Below are positions 35,400 to 48,118 of a DNA stretch of 64,000 nt, one piece after another. Source of the stretch: Okapia johnstoni (lineage: Eukaryota > Chordata > Mammalia > Artiodactyla > Giraffidae); the NCBI GenBank assembly GCA_024291935.2, contig CM044309.1, positions 98,171,628 to 98,235,627 of the forward strand. Reading direction: 5' to 3'. Under the pieces are notes generated by a model. It was given only the letters and a program-made list of their open reading frames with translations, was not told the origin of the DNA and ran no database searches. Both the position numbers and the translations under genes were made by a program. Within the stretch, counting starts at the first letter, position 1. Every line of letters starts with the position of its first letter.

Positions 35400-36890
35400 A
35401 ATTCAATAAATTTATATTATTTGAATACTACTCTGTTCTAAACACAGTGCAAAATGTTTGAAAAAAATAGTTTTTTCCCTAAAAGCTTTAGAATCTGATG
35501 GAAAAAACATGTAAATAAATATGTTTATATTAAAAAATGTGTTATGGAGAGATAATATGGTTCAGAATCCTCAAGTCACAAAATAGCATATAATTCCAGA
35601 AGAATGATGGGTAAACTAGGAGTAGGCGATGTGGCAAGAGATGAGAAAGAGATGCTTTTGGGAGCAAATGACTTAGCAAAGATGAATAAAACGGTATTCA
35701 GAGCCAGGGCTGGGGATTAACCTTTAAAGACAAAGAAACCATCTCTTCCACTCAGGAAGGGGTTAAGTCACTCTAGATATACACTGAGACAGTTAGGTCT
35801 GTGTGGCACAGGATGTGGGGGCACCCACATATTTTCATACCTGATATCTTAGATGTTCTCTGTAGAAAAGGAGACAAGGATTGTGAAAACTGAGAAACAG
35901 AAAGAGATCAACTAAGATGTTTAAGTATGAAAATTACTCTTTGGAAGAGGTATTATGAGAAATGACAAGAAGGTGAACAAGAAAAGTAAAATGATTGCTA
36001 ATAGAACTGAGTGTCCAGTGAGTGCAGAAAAAAGAAATGTGAAGAAGCATCAATCTGTATCAATGTATGATCTCTTCTAGCAAATCTCAGCATCCTAAGG
36101 AGAAGAGATAGATGGCTTGATTGAGCTCAAAGTTACAAAAATTGTTATGGCACGTATTCCAAAAATCGTTTATCTAAGCCAGAAAAGCGATCCAAACAAC
36201 CAATTCAAACATGTAAACTTCAAGTAAAATGTTGACATGACTCACCATGGAGGCTGGGATTCACAGGAAACGAACTGAAGCAGTGACGATGAGCAAAAAA
36301 TGAGGGAGGAGTTGAAAATTCAAAGCCGTGATGAAGATACATCTACATAGTGAAAGTAATGAAGTGAGAGGCTGAAATAAATGAAGGCTCTGATCAGAGA
36401 TTAGTATTTGGGAATTTATTATATTGGAGGTAATAAAAATATAAGTGATGATAAAATCTAGCTGAGACCGTGGGAATGGTTGTCTAGAGGAGAGGGGAAG
36501 TTGAGAGAACTGGGATCCAGGAAGTCAAACATCCATGAGAATAAGGTGTCCAGTGGACTGACCACATATTCTTTGAAGTCATTATAGAGGCTGTGAGGAT
36601 TTAAAATAGAAAGAAATACTGTGATCTGTGCACCTAAGGGTCTCAGCATATGACAATATCAAAGGATGATAAATAAAGGTGAAACTTCAAAGATAGGAAC
36701 GTTCTGTGTGAGCCAAACAGCAATTCTTGGGAAGTAGTATTGAGGGTTAAGGAAGTGCAGATTCATGACTATGAGGTGAATGGAGTGGGAATGAATATAG
36801 CCAGCTCTCTGAAGGAGAAACGGATAGGCACATGGAGAGTCAGATACCAGCTGAGTCCAAATGCTGAAAAAATATTTGGATGAAAATTTG
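35400..36890. other. Probable ancient interspersed repeat, family unassigned
   Basis: The left part (tactctgttctaaacacagt, then a gaatctgatgg block and a short aataaata run) and the purine-rich continuation resemble the same old repeat seen at 50280-51150. Similarity is weak and the identification is tentative. Confidence 0.35.
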
Positions 36891-37051
36891 CACTTTGCAT
36901 GGTTAAAGTGCCTTATACATAATAACTATCCAATAAGTGCTGTTATAAGCATGATCTAATATTATCAGCTATTTTGAATCTCCCACCCCGCCAACTGTTA
37001 AGAAGACTTGGATCTTACCTAGGTGGGACTTTATTTTACTGAGCCTTATGT

Positions 37052-37192
37052 AACATGGTTAGATGGCATCACTGACCCAAATGATATGAGTTTGAGCAAA
37101 CTCTGAGAGATGGTTAAGGACAGGGAAGCCTGGCATGCTACAGTCCACGGATTCACAAACAGTCGGACACGAACGACCAACTGAACAACAAT
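37052..37192 (+). mobile_element. BovB LINE, 3' end only
   Basis: ttagatggcatcactgaccc through cggacacgaacgaccaactg, with an aacaacaa tail rather than the actga repeat. Diverged copy. Confidence 0.85.
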
Positions 37193-37454
37193 GTGGGTTT
37201 GGGTGTGCCAGTCAGGAGATGTGGATGGAGCACAGCTGAATTTGGGCAAAATAATGGGCCTAGGAGTTTGACATCCTGAAGACCATCCAGAAGAAAGAAA
37301 ATGTGACCCGATGTGTCCAAATAACAAATATGAAAATTGTGTTTCCTGTGTAGTGTGGCACATACCCCCTTAACAAAATCTGCAGTGAAGTCCATTTTGC
37401 TCATTAACGTTTTCAGGTGATATGGATTAATTTAGCAAAACTCAGAGTGGTTCT

Positions 37455-37584
37455 ATGGAGAAGGGAATGGCAACCCACTCCAGTATTCTTGCCTGGAAAA
37501 TTCCATGGACAGCGTAGCCTGGTGGGCTACAGTCCATGGGGTCGCAAAGAGTCACTCATGACTGAGTGACTAACACACACACCA
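37455..37584 (+). mobile_element. Bov-tA SINE, 3' part, with TSD
   Basis: Starts inside the element (atggagaagggaatggcaac). The perfect TSD agtggttct at 37446-37454 and 37585-37593 shows that truncation happened at insertion, not by later deletion. Confidence 0.94.
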
Positions 37585-37593
37585 AGTGGTTCT

Positions 37594-38262
37594 GAGGTTC
37601 TGGGTTCATCAGGGAAAATGTGCAGCTGGGGCAGAACCAGAGAATGGGTGGACAGTTGTTGGGGGGTTAGTCAAACACTGAAAAGTGATCAGGGGAGAGG
37701 AGATGCAGAGTAAATTAGGGATGATATTAGAGAAGAGGAAAGTTGATCAAGGAGCTTGAATTTTACACGTCACTGTGAATGGGGTATTATGACAGATGAA
37801 GAGCATTATTCAAATTGTGCAATGATGGGACTAGAAAAAGTAGCAAAGCCCAAATAATGAAATTTAGTGGACTATGTGTATAAGTTTTTACTTTCACCTA
37901 AGAATGTTGGGGAGAAATGGAACATCTTGAGTGACAAAATATCATCTTCAGATTCACAATTTGAAGTGTTGTTCTGACTTCAGTGAGAATAGACTGGGGG
38001 CAAATGATACTGGAAGGGGGAGAGCAATTAAGAGTCTATTGTAGCCTCCAAAGGAATGATGATGATGGCTAGATTTAGAATCACTGAGTGGGATGGAGAA
38101 AACTGGGTCAATAGAAGAGATACTTTAGGATGATTACTTGACAGAATTATCATGTCAAACTACAGAGATGTTGTCAGATGATATATGAAAAATACTGATG
38201 TGAGCGACACTAATGCAAAGTTTTGTTAAAAGTACTAGTTTTGTAGGTTTTATATATACACT
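37594..38262. other. No gene recognised; AG-rich
   Basis: Purine-biased sequence resembling ancient repeat bodies; no assignment. Confidence 0.4.
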
Positions 38263-38480
38263 GGGCTTCCCTGGTGGCTCAGTAGTAAGGAATCAACCTG
38301 CCAGTGCAGGAGATGTAGTTTCAATCTCTGGGTTGGAAAGATCCTCTGGAGAAAGAAATGGCAACCCACTCTAGTATTCTTGCCTGGAAAATCCCATGAA
38401 CATAGGAGCCTGGCAGGCAACAGTCCATGGGGTCACAAAAGAGTTGGACATGGCTTAGTGACTAAACAACAACAACAGCA
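38263..38480 (+). mobile_element. Bov-tA SINE with (AAC)n tail
   Basis: gggcttccctggtggctcag through ggcttagtgactaaacaacaacaac. Full length, moderately diverged. Confidence 0.94.
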
Positions 38481-39616
38481 TTTATGTATTGCTGTTCTGA
38501 GCCATCAAACTATCTCCCATGCCTCAGAGTCCAGAAACCTAAAAACTGTTTCCCAGAATCCTTTGCCAGCAGGGTCTTTCTTATTTTATATTGCAACAGA
38601 AAAATAAAGTTTTTAAACTTAAAAATCAGAAGGAAATATGTTTTCCTTCCTTTTAAGGCTTCAAGAAAGTGAGTGAACAAACTGCATTTATAAAGCTCTC
38701 AGCAGTTTCCTAGAAAACTGCTTAGATTCTTGAGCTTCAGTGCTCCAGGAGTCTGAACTCATTAACAGTGATTTCCTGCAACACTTGTTCTTCCTTAGCT
38801 GCATTATAGCAGCGCTTCTCCCGGGTTTGTGTTCTGCTAGCTCTTCATATATAAGCATCTAATTCCCTCTGTCCCCTCTGAGATACAGAGAGTCATTTCT
38901 GCTTTTACCCTCATCAAAGCCTTGACTGATTCAGAACTTTCTAAAATAAATGGCTCAGTGGTGGGAAACTAGAATTGGTTAACTGACTCAGTCTTATTTG
39001 AAAAATATAATGAAATAATTGCTAAAATAAATGAAATACGAGTAGACTCCAGCATGCCTGGAGTTGCCTGAAAAGAAATGTTTCTTCAAAATATGGCTTT
39101 GGGAGACCACAATGATCATTGCAATAGAACTTAACCGAGGAAATAGAGCATATAAGTACTATGAGAAGGCTACTTCTGACTGTGTGGTTAGCTTATCAAA
39201 AAGCTTACAAATTCAGAACTTTAAACTTTTGGCTTGAGGCAAGACCAAGACAAAAACAAGATTCTATTACTGGTTTTTAAAAAAATTTCTAATCCCCTAG
39301 AACCTCAGAATCAATGTTAAAAATAAGACCTAAGTAAACCATTCAAGGTCCAAAATTACAGTTAGTTGATGTTCAGAGTCATTCACAAAATCTACAGGAC
39401 TCTTATATGAAAGAAAACAAAATGTGACACAATAATTTAGAATGGTGATATTTAGTCGATTCTGGGGATTGTGAATAGGCTGAACCTCAAAATTTTATTG
39501 TGTCTCCCCTGCCAACAAAACCATTTCTTTCTCATCTGTCTGAAATCAGTCTCCTTATACTAGAAGACCCTATCATGAGGTAATTCACTTATTTCCAAGG
39601 GTTGTTAATTCCCTTC
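38481..39616. other. No gene recognised
   Basis: Unique sequence; the short ORF at 38484-38672 shows no domain. Confidence 0.5.
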
Positions 39617-39623
39617 AAGACCT

Positions 39624-39758
39624 CTCTCTGCTCTTCTTAGTCACTCACTCGTGTCCAACTCTTTGCGACCCCATGGACTGTAGCCCGCCAGTCTCCTCTG
39701 TCCAAGGAATTCTCCAGGCAAGAACTTGAGTGGGTTGCCATTTCCTTTTCCGGGCTTT
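39624..39758 (-). mobile_element. Bov-tA SINE, truncated
   Basis: cactcgtgtccaactctttg through gccatttccttttcc; head absent. The 7-bp duplication aagacct at 39617-39623 and 39759-39765 flanks it. Confidence 0.88.
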
Positions 39759-39765
39759 AAGACCT

Positions 39766-40709
39766 ATCCTCACCAAATTTCAGTGCCTACCTTTGCAGAG
39801 CAAAAGTTAAACTCCAATTCATTCTAAAGAGTCAGTTTCCTTCCAGCTTAACCTATAAGGAAGGTATGTATAAACCACAATAATTGTAATTGTTTTGTCT
39901 AAATATATCAAAAGAAAATTGGAGGGTATGTGTAGGAATGGCCTTTGAGGGTGCATACCAGAGAAGAAGAAACCAAACTAAATGCAGAGATGTTGATAAA
40001 CAGAGCATGTCTCTGGTCCACCATATCAAAGTGAGAAGGAGAAGTAGCAAATACCTTAATTGACTTGACAAAAAACATGCTTGGCCTCACAACAATTCAG
40101 AATTCAGAAGCATGCCACTTTGATAAAGTTTTTATCAAAGGCTTGCCAAAGTGTCCTTCCAAAATCAAAGAAAAATTACTCTAATTTACTCCCCATATCA
40201 CTAAAAAGATTTTTTGGTTGTCTTGGGAGTTCAGCATGCTGTTCCCAACCATTTACCAAGTGGCCCAAAGCCGCAGGATATGAATGAAGATCAGAGTAAG
40301 TGAGTGCTCTGCAGGCAGTGGAGACTTGAGAACAAGAGGCTCAGCCAGTTGGACCTTGTGAAACAGAAGATGCAAAGATGCTCAATATGCTATCACCAAT
40401 AGGATGCAATATGCAGTCACTAGTCATTTGAAGCAAAGCAATGGTCCCTTCCACAAACAACTATTTTCACTTTGAGCACCAAACCCTGGACTGCTATTAT
40501 ATATGTACATAGTAATCTTACATTTTATTCTTCCCTTCTTCCCACATTACCTTATGTGACATGTTACAGTATTTTTTCTTTTTTTTCTAAATTATAGAGT
40601 GTAAAGGTGATCTGTAGCTGAACAGAAAGTGCAACAATCATTACACAGAGATGGATAAAATAAACCATGGGATTTTGTGTCTCTCCTCTCCCTACCCGCC
40701 AACCGAGGA
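39766..40709. other. No gene recognised
   Basis: Unique sequence; ORFs around 39853-40287 have no domain. Confidence 0.5.
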
Positions 40710-40717
40710 TGAGGTGT

Positions 40718-40912
40718 GAAAAGTGAAAGTGAAAGCTCAGTCGTGTCTGACTCTTTGCCACCCCATGGATTATACAGTCCATGGAATTCTCCAGGCCAGA
40801 ATACTGGATCATTTCCTTTCTCCAGGGGATCTTCCAAACCCAGGGATTGAACCCAGGTCTCCTGCATTGCAGGTGGATTCTTTAGCAGCTGAGCCACAAG
40901 GGAAGCCCAGGG
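40718..40912 (-). mobile_element. Bov-tA SINE with 8-bp TSD
   Basis: From aaaagtgaaagtgaaagctc to agccacaagggaagcccag. The TSD tgaggtgt is at 40710-40717 and 40913-40920. The tail carries an aagtgaaagtgaaag block also seen in Bov-A2. Confidence 0.93.
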
Positions 40913-40920
40913 TGAGGTGT

Positions 40921-41859
40921 AGGGACAAGCAACTTTGTTTGTATAAGAATGTTAGACCAGGGAAGAAGGAATATAACAAAACTCTATCATCATGTTAAAG
41001 GAATACGTGTTGTTGCTCTTACTATTTTTAAGAGCTTAAATGTGAATATTAACGGAAGTATTTCTCAGATACCAGAGATCTAAGGAGGAGGATTGAATCA
41101 CATACAATTGTTGATATTTAACAAAATCTGTAAAAACTACATTTTTCAGGTTCTTGTCAGCAGAATTCCCACTTAGATGTTAATAATAGGCATTTGTGTG
41201 AAATTAAGTAGGTAGAAAGCAGAAGTCATTTTTCTCTCCCAGTAGTGGCCGATATGAACTCAGGTAGTAAGTGAAACCTTCAGTGGGAGCCTGACCATCT
41301 TCAGGTCATTTTCCTCAGCTCAGCAGACAGCAGAGAGATCATGGAGAGGTCACATTTACTGGTTTCCCCAAAGCCAGCAGTGGTTCTTTCTGACCTTCAC
41401 TCACCCAGCCCTTCCAATGGTTTTGGTTAAGAATTGAATTCTCTGTATTAAATCCTGTCTACCGAAATATCTAAATTCATGACTAAACTCTGACTTATAT
41501 GATGTAGCAATATGGAAGTAAAAAGTGAACACTAATCAATTTTAGTGAAGAAAGAAAAAAAGAAAGTAAAATTTGACCTAACAATCATGATATTTCCTTC
41601 TGGTCTAATCCCCCAAGTTTATCATGTTTATACATTTTTATTATTCTAAAGGAAGATGTCTCCTAATAACTCTTTCTTCTCTATACATATATATAATTTG
41701 CTAGTTCCACACTTTTCTGGGATTAAATGAAATGCTACTAAGGAATGTAATCAAGCAAGAAACAAACTAATTTTGAGCAAATTCTAGAAACAAAAATATG
41801 TAATGGTCAGGCAGAAATTTAGAGATATGCATAAATTGCCGTCAAATCAAAGTAATTTT
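40921..41859. other. No gene recognised
   Basis: Unique AT-rich sequence. Confidence 0.5.
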
Positions 41860-42012
41860 TCTGAAGCTCAGTTTTCTTTTAAGTAACATGAAGACAATAA
41901 TATCTCATAAAAGATATAAGAAATAAATGAAATAATGTATGGACAAATCACATTGTTAACAGTAATTTGCAGTACAATTGATAGTTACTGTTTTTGTTAC
42001 TACTATAATGTG
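41860..42012 (-). mobile_element. MIR SINE
   Basis: The complement of MIR: agctcagttttcttttaagt, then gaagacaataat, then aaatgaaataatgtatgg, then a gttactactataat end. Confidence 0.7.
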
Positions 42013-42457
42013 GATTTATAATATCTTTCTAACATGTTAATCATTATTTAAACAGATGTGCCTTATTATGTGGTGATTTCTTCACGATAAATCTACCATA
42101 ATTAAAAGATAAGTGAAGAATATTTATTTAGCATTCTTTCTGGGAAGACTTTATCAAAGGAATTCTACGAATACCACTGCTGGCAAATAGGAGGTTTCTG
42201 AAAATATATTCTAATTGGTTTTCCAGCTGTTCTTGTCTCACCACAGCCGTTATAAGATGCCAATGACTGCCACTTTGGTCTCTTATTCCCTCCACCTGGC
42301 CCTCAAGAAAGGCCAGCTGAATCAACCAGCTGCTTATGGCTGGTGAGAAAACTAATAATTATCCTTAATGTCCTCATAATACATTGATGACCACTAATTT
42401 CAAACGGGCCCTTGATGTTGCTGAACTTTCATTTATATTTCTCTAAATGATTTATGG

Positions 42458-42665
42458 GCTTCCCTGGTGGCTCATATGGTAAAGAATCTGCCTGCAATGT
42501 GGGAGACCAGGGTTTGATCCCTAGGTTAGGAAGATCCCTTGGAGAAGGGAATGGACACCCACTCCGGTATTCTTGCCTTGAGAATTCCATGGACAGAGGA
42601 ACTTAGCAGGCTACCGTCCATGGGGTTGCAAAGTGTCAGACACGACTGAGCAACTAACACTAACA
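42458..42665 (+). mobile_element. Bov-tA SINE
   Basis: gggcttccctggtggctcat through cgactgagcaactaacac. Full length and close to consensus. Confidence 0.95.
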
Positions 42666-42864
42666 TTTTCTTTTACGTACAACTTTAATACACTTGACCA
42701 AGTCCTTCCTTCCCAACTCATCACTTGGATTCCAGGGCCTCATAATCTGTAGGTTTTCATCCTATCACACTGTCTACTTCTTCTTCTTCTTCTTTTTTTG
42801 TTTTGGTTCCTTCTCATTTTTTCAGCCTTTTTTAATATTGGGCCTTGGCCTTGGGCAATATATT

Positions 42865-43545
42865 AATTCACTAAGGCAGCTGTTAACAAAGCAGCAGAAA
42901 CTGGGTAGCATAAATAACATTTATTTATTTTATAAGAGTTTTGAAGGCTAGAAGTTTGAGATCAAGCTGCCAGTGGGTTGGTTCCTTCCAAGGGCTGTGA
43001 AGGAGAATCTGTCCCTCTGTCCTAGGTTCTGACGGTTCACAACCTGGTGTTCCATGTTTTGTAGAAAAATTATCTCATCTCTGCTTCCACCTTCATGTAG
43101 CACTCCCCTCTGTCATGTCTGTGTCCAAACGTCTCCTTTTTATAGGGACATAAATCATACTGGATTCACATAAGTGCTAAGTCACTTCAGTCACGTCTAA
43201 TTCTGTGCAACCCTATGGGCTGTAGCCTGCCAGGCTCCTCTGTCCTTGGGATTTCCCAGACAAAAATACAGGAGTGGATTGTCATATCCCCCTCCAGAGG
43301 ATCTTCCTGACCCAGGGATGGAACCTCTGTCTTGCGTCTCCTGCATTGACAGGCTGGTTCTTTACCACTAGTGCCACCTGGGAAGCCTATATCAGATTAG
43401 AGGTCCACCCTATCCAGTATGGCCACATCTTAATTAATTACATCTGCACTGATCCTATTTCCAAGTAACATCGTCTTCTGAGATACTTCAACATATAAAA
43501 TTTTTGAGGGGGGACATAATTCATCCCAAGACAAACCATTTCTTG
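42865..43545 (-). mobile_element. MLT1-like LTR split by a SINE
   Basis: On the complement, landmarks of an ERVL-MaLR LTR run in order: ggagaatctgtccctctgtc, tttttatagggacataaatc, then after the SINE ccagtatggccacatcttaa, ttacatctgcactgatccta and ttcatcccaagaca at the LTR end. It has no internal region. Confidence 0.65.
43175..43388 (-). mobile_element. Bov-tA SINE inside the MLT1-like LTR
   Basis: gtgctaagtcacttcagtca through tagtgccacctgggaagcct, longer-head subtype like 13581-13804. It interrupts the LTR. Confidence 0.93.
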
Positions 43546-44083
43546 AACATGTATTTTGCATATCTCATCTAGATTTATACTTTATATTGTGTCTATGCAC
43601 TAAAGACTACCTAATTTATGCCCCAGATTAGACTTCTCTAAATTCCAGGCTCAAATATCCAAAAATTTTTTCAGTATCTCTATCTTGATATATGATAGGC
43701 ATCTCAGACATAAGAAGTCTTGTAAAATGAACTCTCATATAATCTCAAACCAGGGCAATAACATAGACCATAACAAGCACCCTAAAGCCTCCCGCATGTC
43801 TAATAAGTATCCCCATTTATTATCCTCTCCCTTCTCCAGAAGTAAATAATACTCTGACTTTAATGACATTCACACCTTTGCTTTTAAAATTATGATTATC
43901 TAAACAATATCATCTAATATTACAATATTTTGAATTCACATATGATTGAAATTATCTGTCTGTGCCTTTCTTCTTTCATTCAAAACTATATCTTTAAGGT
44001 TTTTTTCAAGTTATTGCTTATCACTGGGATTTACTCAGTGTTTTTCATACATAGTATTTAGTCATAGTATCTCATAGCAAGAC

Positions 44084-44358
44084 CGGAGAAGGCAATGGTA
44101 ACCCACTCCAGTACTCTTGCCTGGAAAATCCCATGGACAGAGGAGCCGGGTAGGCTGCAGTCCATGGGGTCGCTAGGAGTCGGACACGAATGAGTGACTT
44201 CACTTTCACTTTTCACTTTCATGCATTGGAGAAGGAAATGGCAACCCACTCCAGTATTCTTGCCTGGAGAATCCCAGGGACAGGGAAGCCTGGTGGGCTG
44301 CCGTCTATGGGGTCACACAGAGTCGGACACTACTGAAGCGACTTAGCAGCAGCAGCAG
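44084..44358 (+). mobile_element. Bov-A2 dimeric SINE with 11-bp TSD
   Basis: Both monomers, the linker ttcacttttcactttcatgc and an (AGC)n tail are intact. The TSD catagcaagac is perfect at 44073-44083 and 44359-44369. It is the closest to consensus of the Bov-A2 copies here. Confidence 0.97.
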
Positions 44359-44663
44359 CATAGCAAGACTCTCATGATTTGTTTGTCTTCATATTTTAGC
44401 CATTATAAACATTGTTGTTATGAACATTCTTGAGCATGTACCCTGGTGCAAAATAGTATGAATTTCTATGGCTGTAGTCAGGCAAACAGAATTATACTGT
44501 CATAGGTATATTTATTTTCACTTGTACTGAATATTGTAAAATATTCTTCAAATTTATTCTATCCAAATTTGGTCAGGAAAATGGAAGTCAGTTTCTCTAT
44601 TCCATATATGAGGAGTTTGTGTATCAAAATCTGCTTTTCATTGTATCAAAAGTAGCATAAGTT

Positions 44664-44729
44664 AAGAAATTGAAGAAACCACCCAAACAACCACCCAAGA
44701 AACTGAAGAAGCCACCCAAACAACCACCC
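44664..44729 (+). repeat. Two tandem copies of a 33-bp unit
   Basis: Copies at 44664-44696 and 44697-44729 differ at two positions (aagaaattgaagaaacc versus aagaaactgaagaagcc) and share acccaaacaaccaccc. Confidence 0.93.
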
Positions 44730-44934
44730 TCGTAAAATCCTTATGTTAAAAGCAAGTTAGGAAAAACTCACCATATTCAAATATGAACATGAGTAATAAA
44801 ACTACAGGCTTCTTAGCACAATAATGTAAGGAAAACAATCTAAAAATGGAAAATGAGAAAGGAAATATTTGGCAGACAAAATAAATTCAGAAAAATACTA
44901 CCTCAAAACAGAAGGAATATAACAAAGCAGTGTT

Positions 44935-45345
44935 ATTTAGTGTGGTACATATATTGCATTAATGGTTCTGAATAATGCCTCCTCCCTTTCTGGCTCCAAA
45001 CCTTGCCAGGTGACTTGCTTTAATCAATGAGAAGTTAAAAATATGGTATCAGCAGAGGCTTAATTAAATTCTTGTGCATTTCTGATTGCTCTTTTTGCCC
45101 TTGCTTTGAGAACAAGCCTACTGAACAATGAGAGATCACATAAGCAGATATTAAGACTTCTTAGCTAAGCCATCATAGCTCCAGTATGCCTGCCAGCATG
45201 ACAAAGACAAAAATGTAAAATGATCTCAACCTGGTGCAAAAAAAGCAGAACTAAGATGCTGGCCCATAAATTTGTTTTAGACCACTGAGTTTTGGAATGA
45301 TTTGTTATACTATATTATTGTTGCAATAAATAACTGATATAAACA
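44935..45345 (+). other. Ancient LTR-like repeat, family unassigned
   Basis: Begins near aatggttctgaataatgcct, contains ctttctggctccaaaccttg, and ends with accactgagttttggaatga followed by ataactgatataaac. This end resembles the 3' ends of old mammalian LTRs and the block at 49060-49480. Confidence 0.4.
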
Positions 45346-46650
45346 CCATAAAAAAAGAAGTGTAAAAACTCAGAAAAGAGAATGTGAAAGAAGAAGTATG
45401 AAATAGAAAGGCAGAAAATAAATTGGGAAAAAGTGACAAAAATAACTTCATAAATGAAAACATAATTATGAGATGTATAGAGGAGATTACGTTGATAGGA
45501 TCAAAAGTACTTAAGAGAAATAGATAAGAGAAAACTACAGGCAAATGAACAGAAATTAATAAGAGATCTAAAAAATGGATGAAAGAAAACACTAGACATG
45601 AAAGATAGGCAATGGAGCCCTAATATACATATATTTAATGGTCTGAAATTTTAAAACTAATTGTTAATTTAAAAATATCTTCTAATTGTCTTTTATATTA
45701 CATTAGAGGATTTCCCTGTGTTTTCCAGGTGTGAATTTATTTACGATCAATTGGGCTTCCCCATTATGAAGCTGTCTCTTTGTATATCTCTTACAAATTC
45801 TGGAGAAGGTATTGGCTACTGCATCTATAAATATTGCCCTCATCCTGTTCTTTTTCTAAGTCTTTCTAGAACTCAGTTTGCATATATTGTGGATGTTTTT
45901 ATTCCACCCACCCCCCACCTTGAGTCTTCTCTTGTATTTTCCATCTCCTTTTTCCCCTGTACTGAAATTTCTTCATTTCTGCTTTTCATTTTACTAAGTT
46001 TTTCCCTCAGTTATTTCCAAACTTCTCTTAAAAATACTCATAGAATTCTTGGAAATGGCAGAGTAGGGAACTCTAAGGGCCTATTCTTGCGCGGAAACAA
46101 GGAGAACCTGACAAAAATGATCTTTATTAGAGTTCAGAGGTTGGTAGCAACCAAGTGAAGTCTTAATCAATAAAAAAAATCAACTGAAACACAGAAAGAG
46201 AGAGGTGTGGTATTTTAACTTATCCTTGTTTCATCCACCCTACCCAGTTCATTGGTGGTCTGTGGGTTCCTGGTACTAGAAGAAACAGAACTGACTTTGT
46301 CCTTAAATTCTTTAAGGAATTGGTTGTCTTTTTGGACTAGCCCAAAGAACTCAAAGAGCTGGCTTTTATTTTCACTAACTCTAAAATCAATCAGGGTGGA
46401 AAGTCAAGCAATTCTGAGGACATTCCATGAAAGCATTGAAAGGCAAAGGAATAAGGCATTGCCACTTGGGGCAAAAGATAACGCTTCAGTCAAACAATAA
46501 ACATACTGAAACTTGGAGGAAAAACTGGGGAATGTGTTACTTTAGAGATAAAGAGTTTTGAAAAGCTCCCATACATGCTAAGGAATATAAGCTTATGTTC
46601 ATACCAAATGCAGGACACGTGATCAGAAAATACTAATCATTAATTCCTGC
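45346..46650. other. No gene recognised; parts L1-like
   Basis: 45650-46040 resembles an antisense L1-related sequence and 46050-46190 an L1 5' region (ggcagagtagggaactctaa), both weakly. The 146-codon ORF at 45718-46158 crosses these and shows no protein domain. Confidence 0.35.
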
Positions 46651-46654
46651 CTGT

Positions 46655-47505
46655 TTTTTTTTGAACCATCTTTATCATTAAGAGTGCAATTCAATATAGT
46701 TAAGTGTATTCACACTGTTGTGCAGCCAGTCTTCAGAACTCTGTTCTTGCAAAACTGAAACTCTATACCTATTAAACAATGACGTACTTTTTCTCCCTCC
46801 TCCAAGCCATTGGTAACCACCATTCTGCATTCTTGTTTCTAGGAGACTGACTACTGTAATACCTCATAAAAATGTGATTATACAGCAATCGTATTGGGGG
46901 ACTGGCTTATTACACCTACCTAAATGTCCTAAAGATTCATCCATGTTGTAGCATACATCAGAACTTCCTTCCTTTTCAAGGCTGAATAATATTCCATTGT
47001 GTATATATACTTCATTTGTTTATCCCTGTGTTGATGATATTCCATTGCATCTATCTTTTGTATATTGTAAATAATACTGCTATGAACATGAGTGTTCAAA
47101 TATCTCTCTGAAATCCTGCTTTCAATATTTTTAGAAATGCACCTAGAAGTGGAATTGCTGAATCCTGAATCATTTGTTAGAATAATTTTTAATTCTTTGA
47201 AGAAGCATTATACTATTTTGCATGCCAACTGCACCATCTTACAGTGCATAGGAGTAAAAGCTTTTCCAGTTATCACTGATACTTTTATTTGTAATAGTGA
47301 TAGCTCATTATGGTTTTGGTTTGCATTTCTCAAATGACTAGTGATATGAGCATCTTTTTATATGCTTGTGAGTCATTTATATATTACCTTTGGATAAATC
47401 TCCATTTAAGTCCTCTGTCCATTTTTTAATTGGGGTATTTGTTTTGCTGTTGAAGTGCTTCCTGGAAGCTCCTTATACAGTCTGGATATTAATCTCCTAT
47501 CCCCA
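46655..47505 (-). mobile_element. L1M LINE 3' end
   Basis: The complement of old L1 from a T8 run (46656-46663, likely the tail) through ctgaaactctatacctatta, ggctgaataatattccattg, then gaaatgcacctagaagtgga, to tctggatattaatctcctat. Order is uninterrupted and divergence high. Confidence 0.85.
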
Positions 47506-47519
47506 TAATAACACTTAAA

Positions 47520-47845
47520 GACTCTTGAAACAGTAATCAAACACCTTTCAACAAAAGAAAATTCATGGCCAGATGACCTCAATAGTCAATTCTACTAAAT
47601 ATCTAAGGAAGAATTAATATTCATGAAATTCTTTTAAACAGTAAAATAAAAGAGGATGGAACACTTCCCTGCTTAATGGGTACAGGGTTTCCTTAGGAGA
47701 TGGCAAACAAAGATATCTAGAACTACATATTGATGATGGTTGTACATTGTAAATGCATTTACTGTCACTGAATAGTACACACTAAATTGGTTGAAATAGT
47801 AAACGTTTTAAGTGCATTTTGTCACACACACACACACAAACAGAA
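47520..47845 (+). mobile_element. L1M pieces in opposite orientation
   Basis: 47520-47690 matches plus-strand L1 ORF2 near the start of the RT domain (aacagtaatcaaacaccttt, gccagatgacctcaatagtc, attctactaaatatctaagg). 47690-47845 then jumps to an L1 3' end (aatgggtacagggtttcctt, gatgatggttgtacattgta) and a (CA)n-type tail. About 2 kb of L1 is missing between them. Confidence 0.75.
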
Positions 47846-48118
47846 ATGCCTTACAGATTTACATTTTAGTGATTATATTATTTTCATTTCTAAAATTAAT
47901 ATTTGGACATTTTAAACTGTGAATAATTGATTTCATGCTCTCTTTGTCTGTTCCATATTTTAAATTCCCTCTTTTATTTTTAATACATTAAATATATGTA
48001 CTTTTAATTCTATGAATGATAATTCCAATATGTGAAGTACTTTTATTCTATCTGACTGCATGTTATATTAGCTATCATTAAATAGTATCATTAAATGGGA
48101 AGCTATTATATATATATA

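Noticed and set aside
45718..46158. 146-codon plus-strand ORF
   Set aside because: No domain or codon bias; it overlaps weak L1-like sequence and low-complexity pyrimidine-rich DNA.
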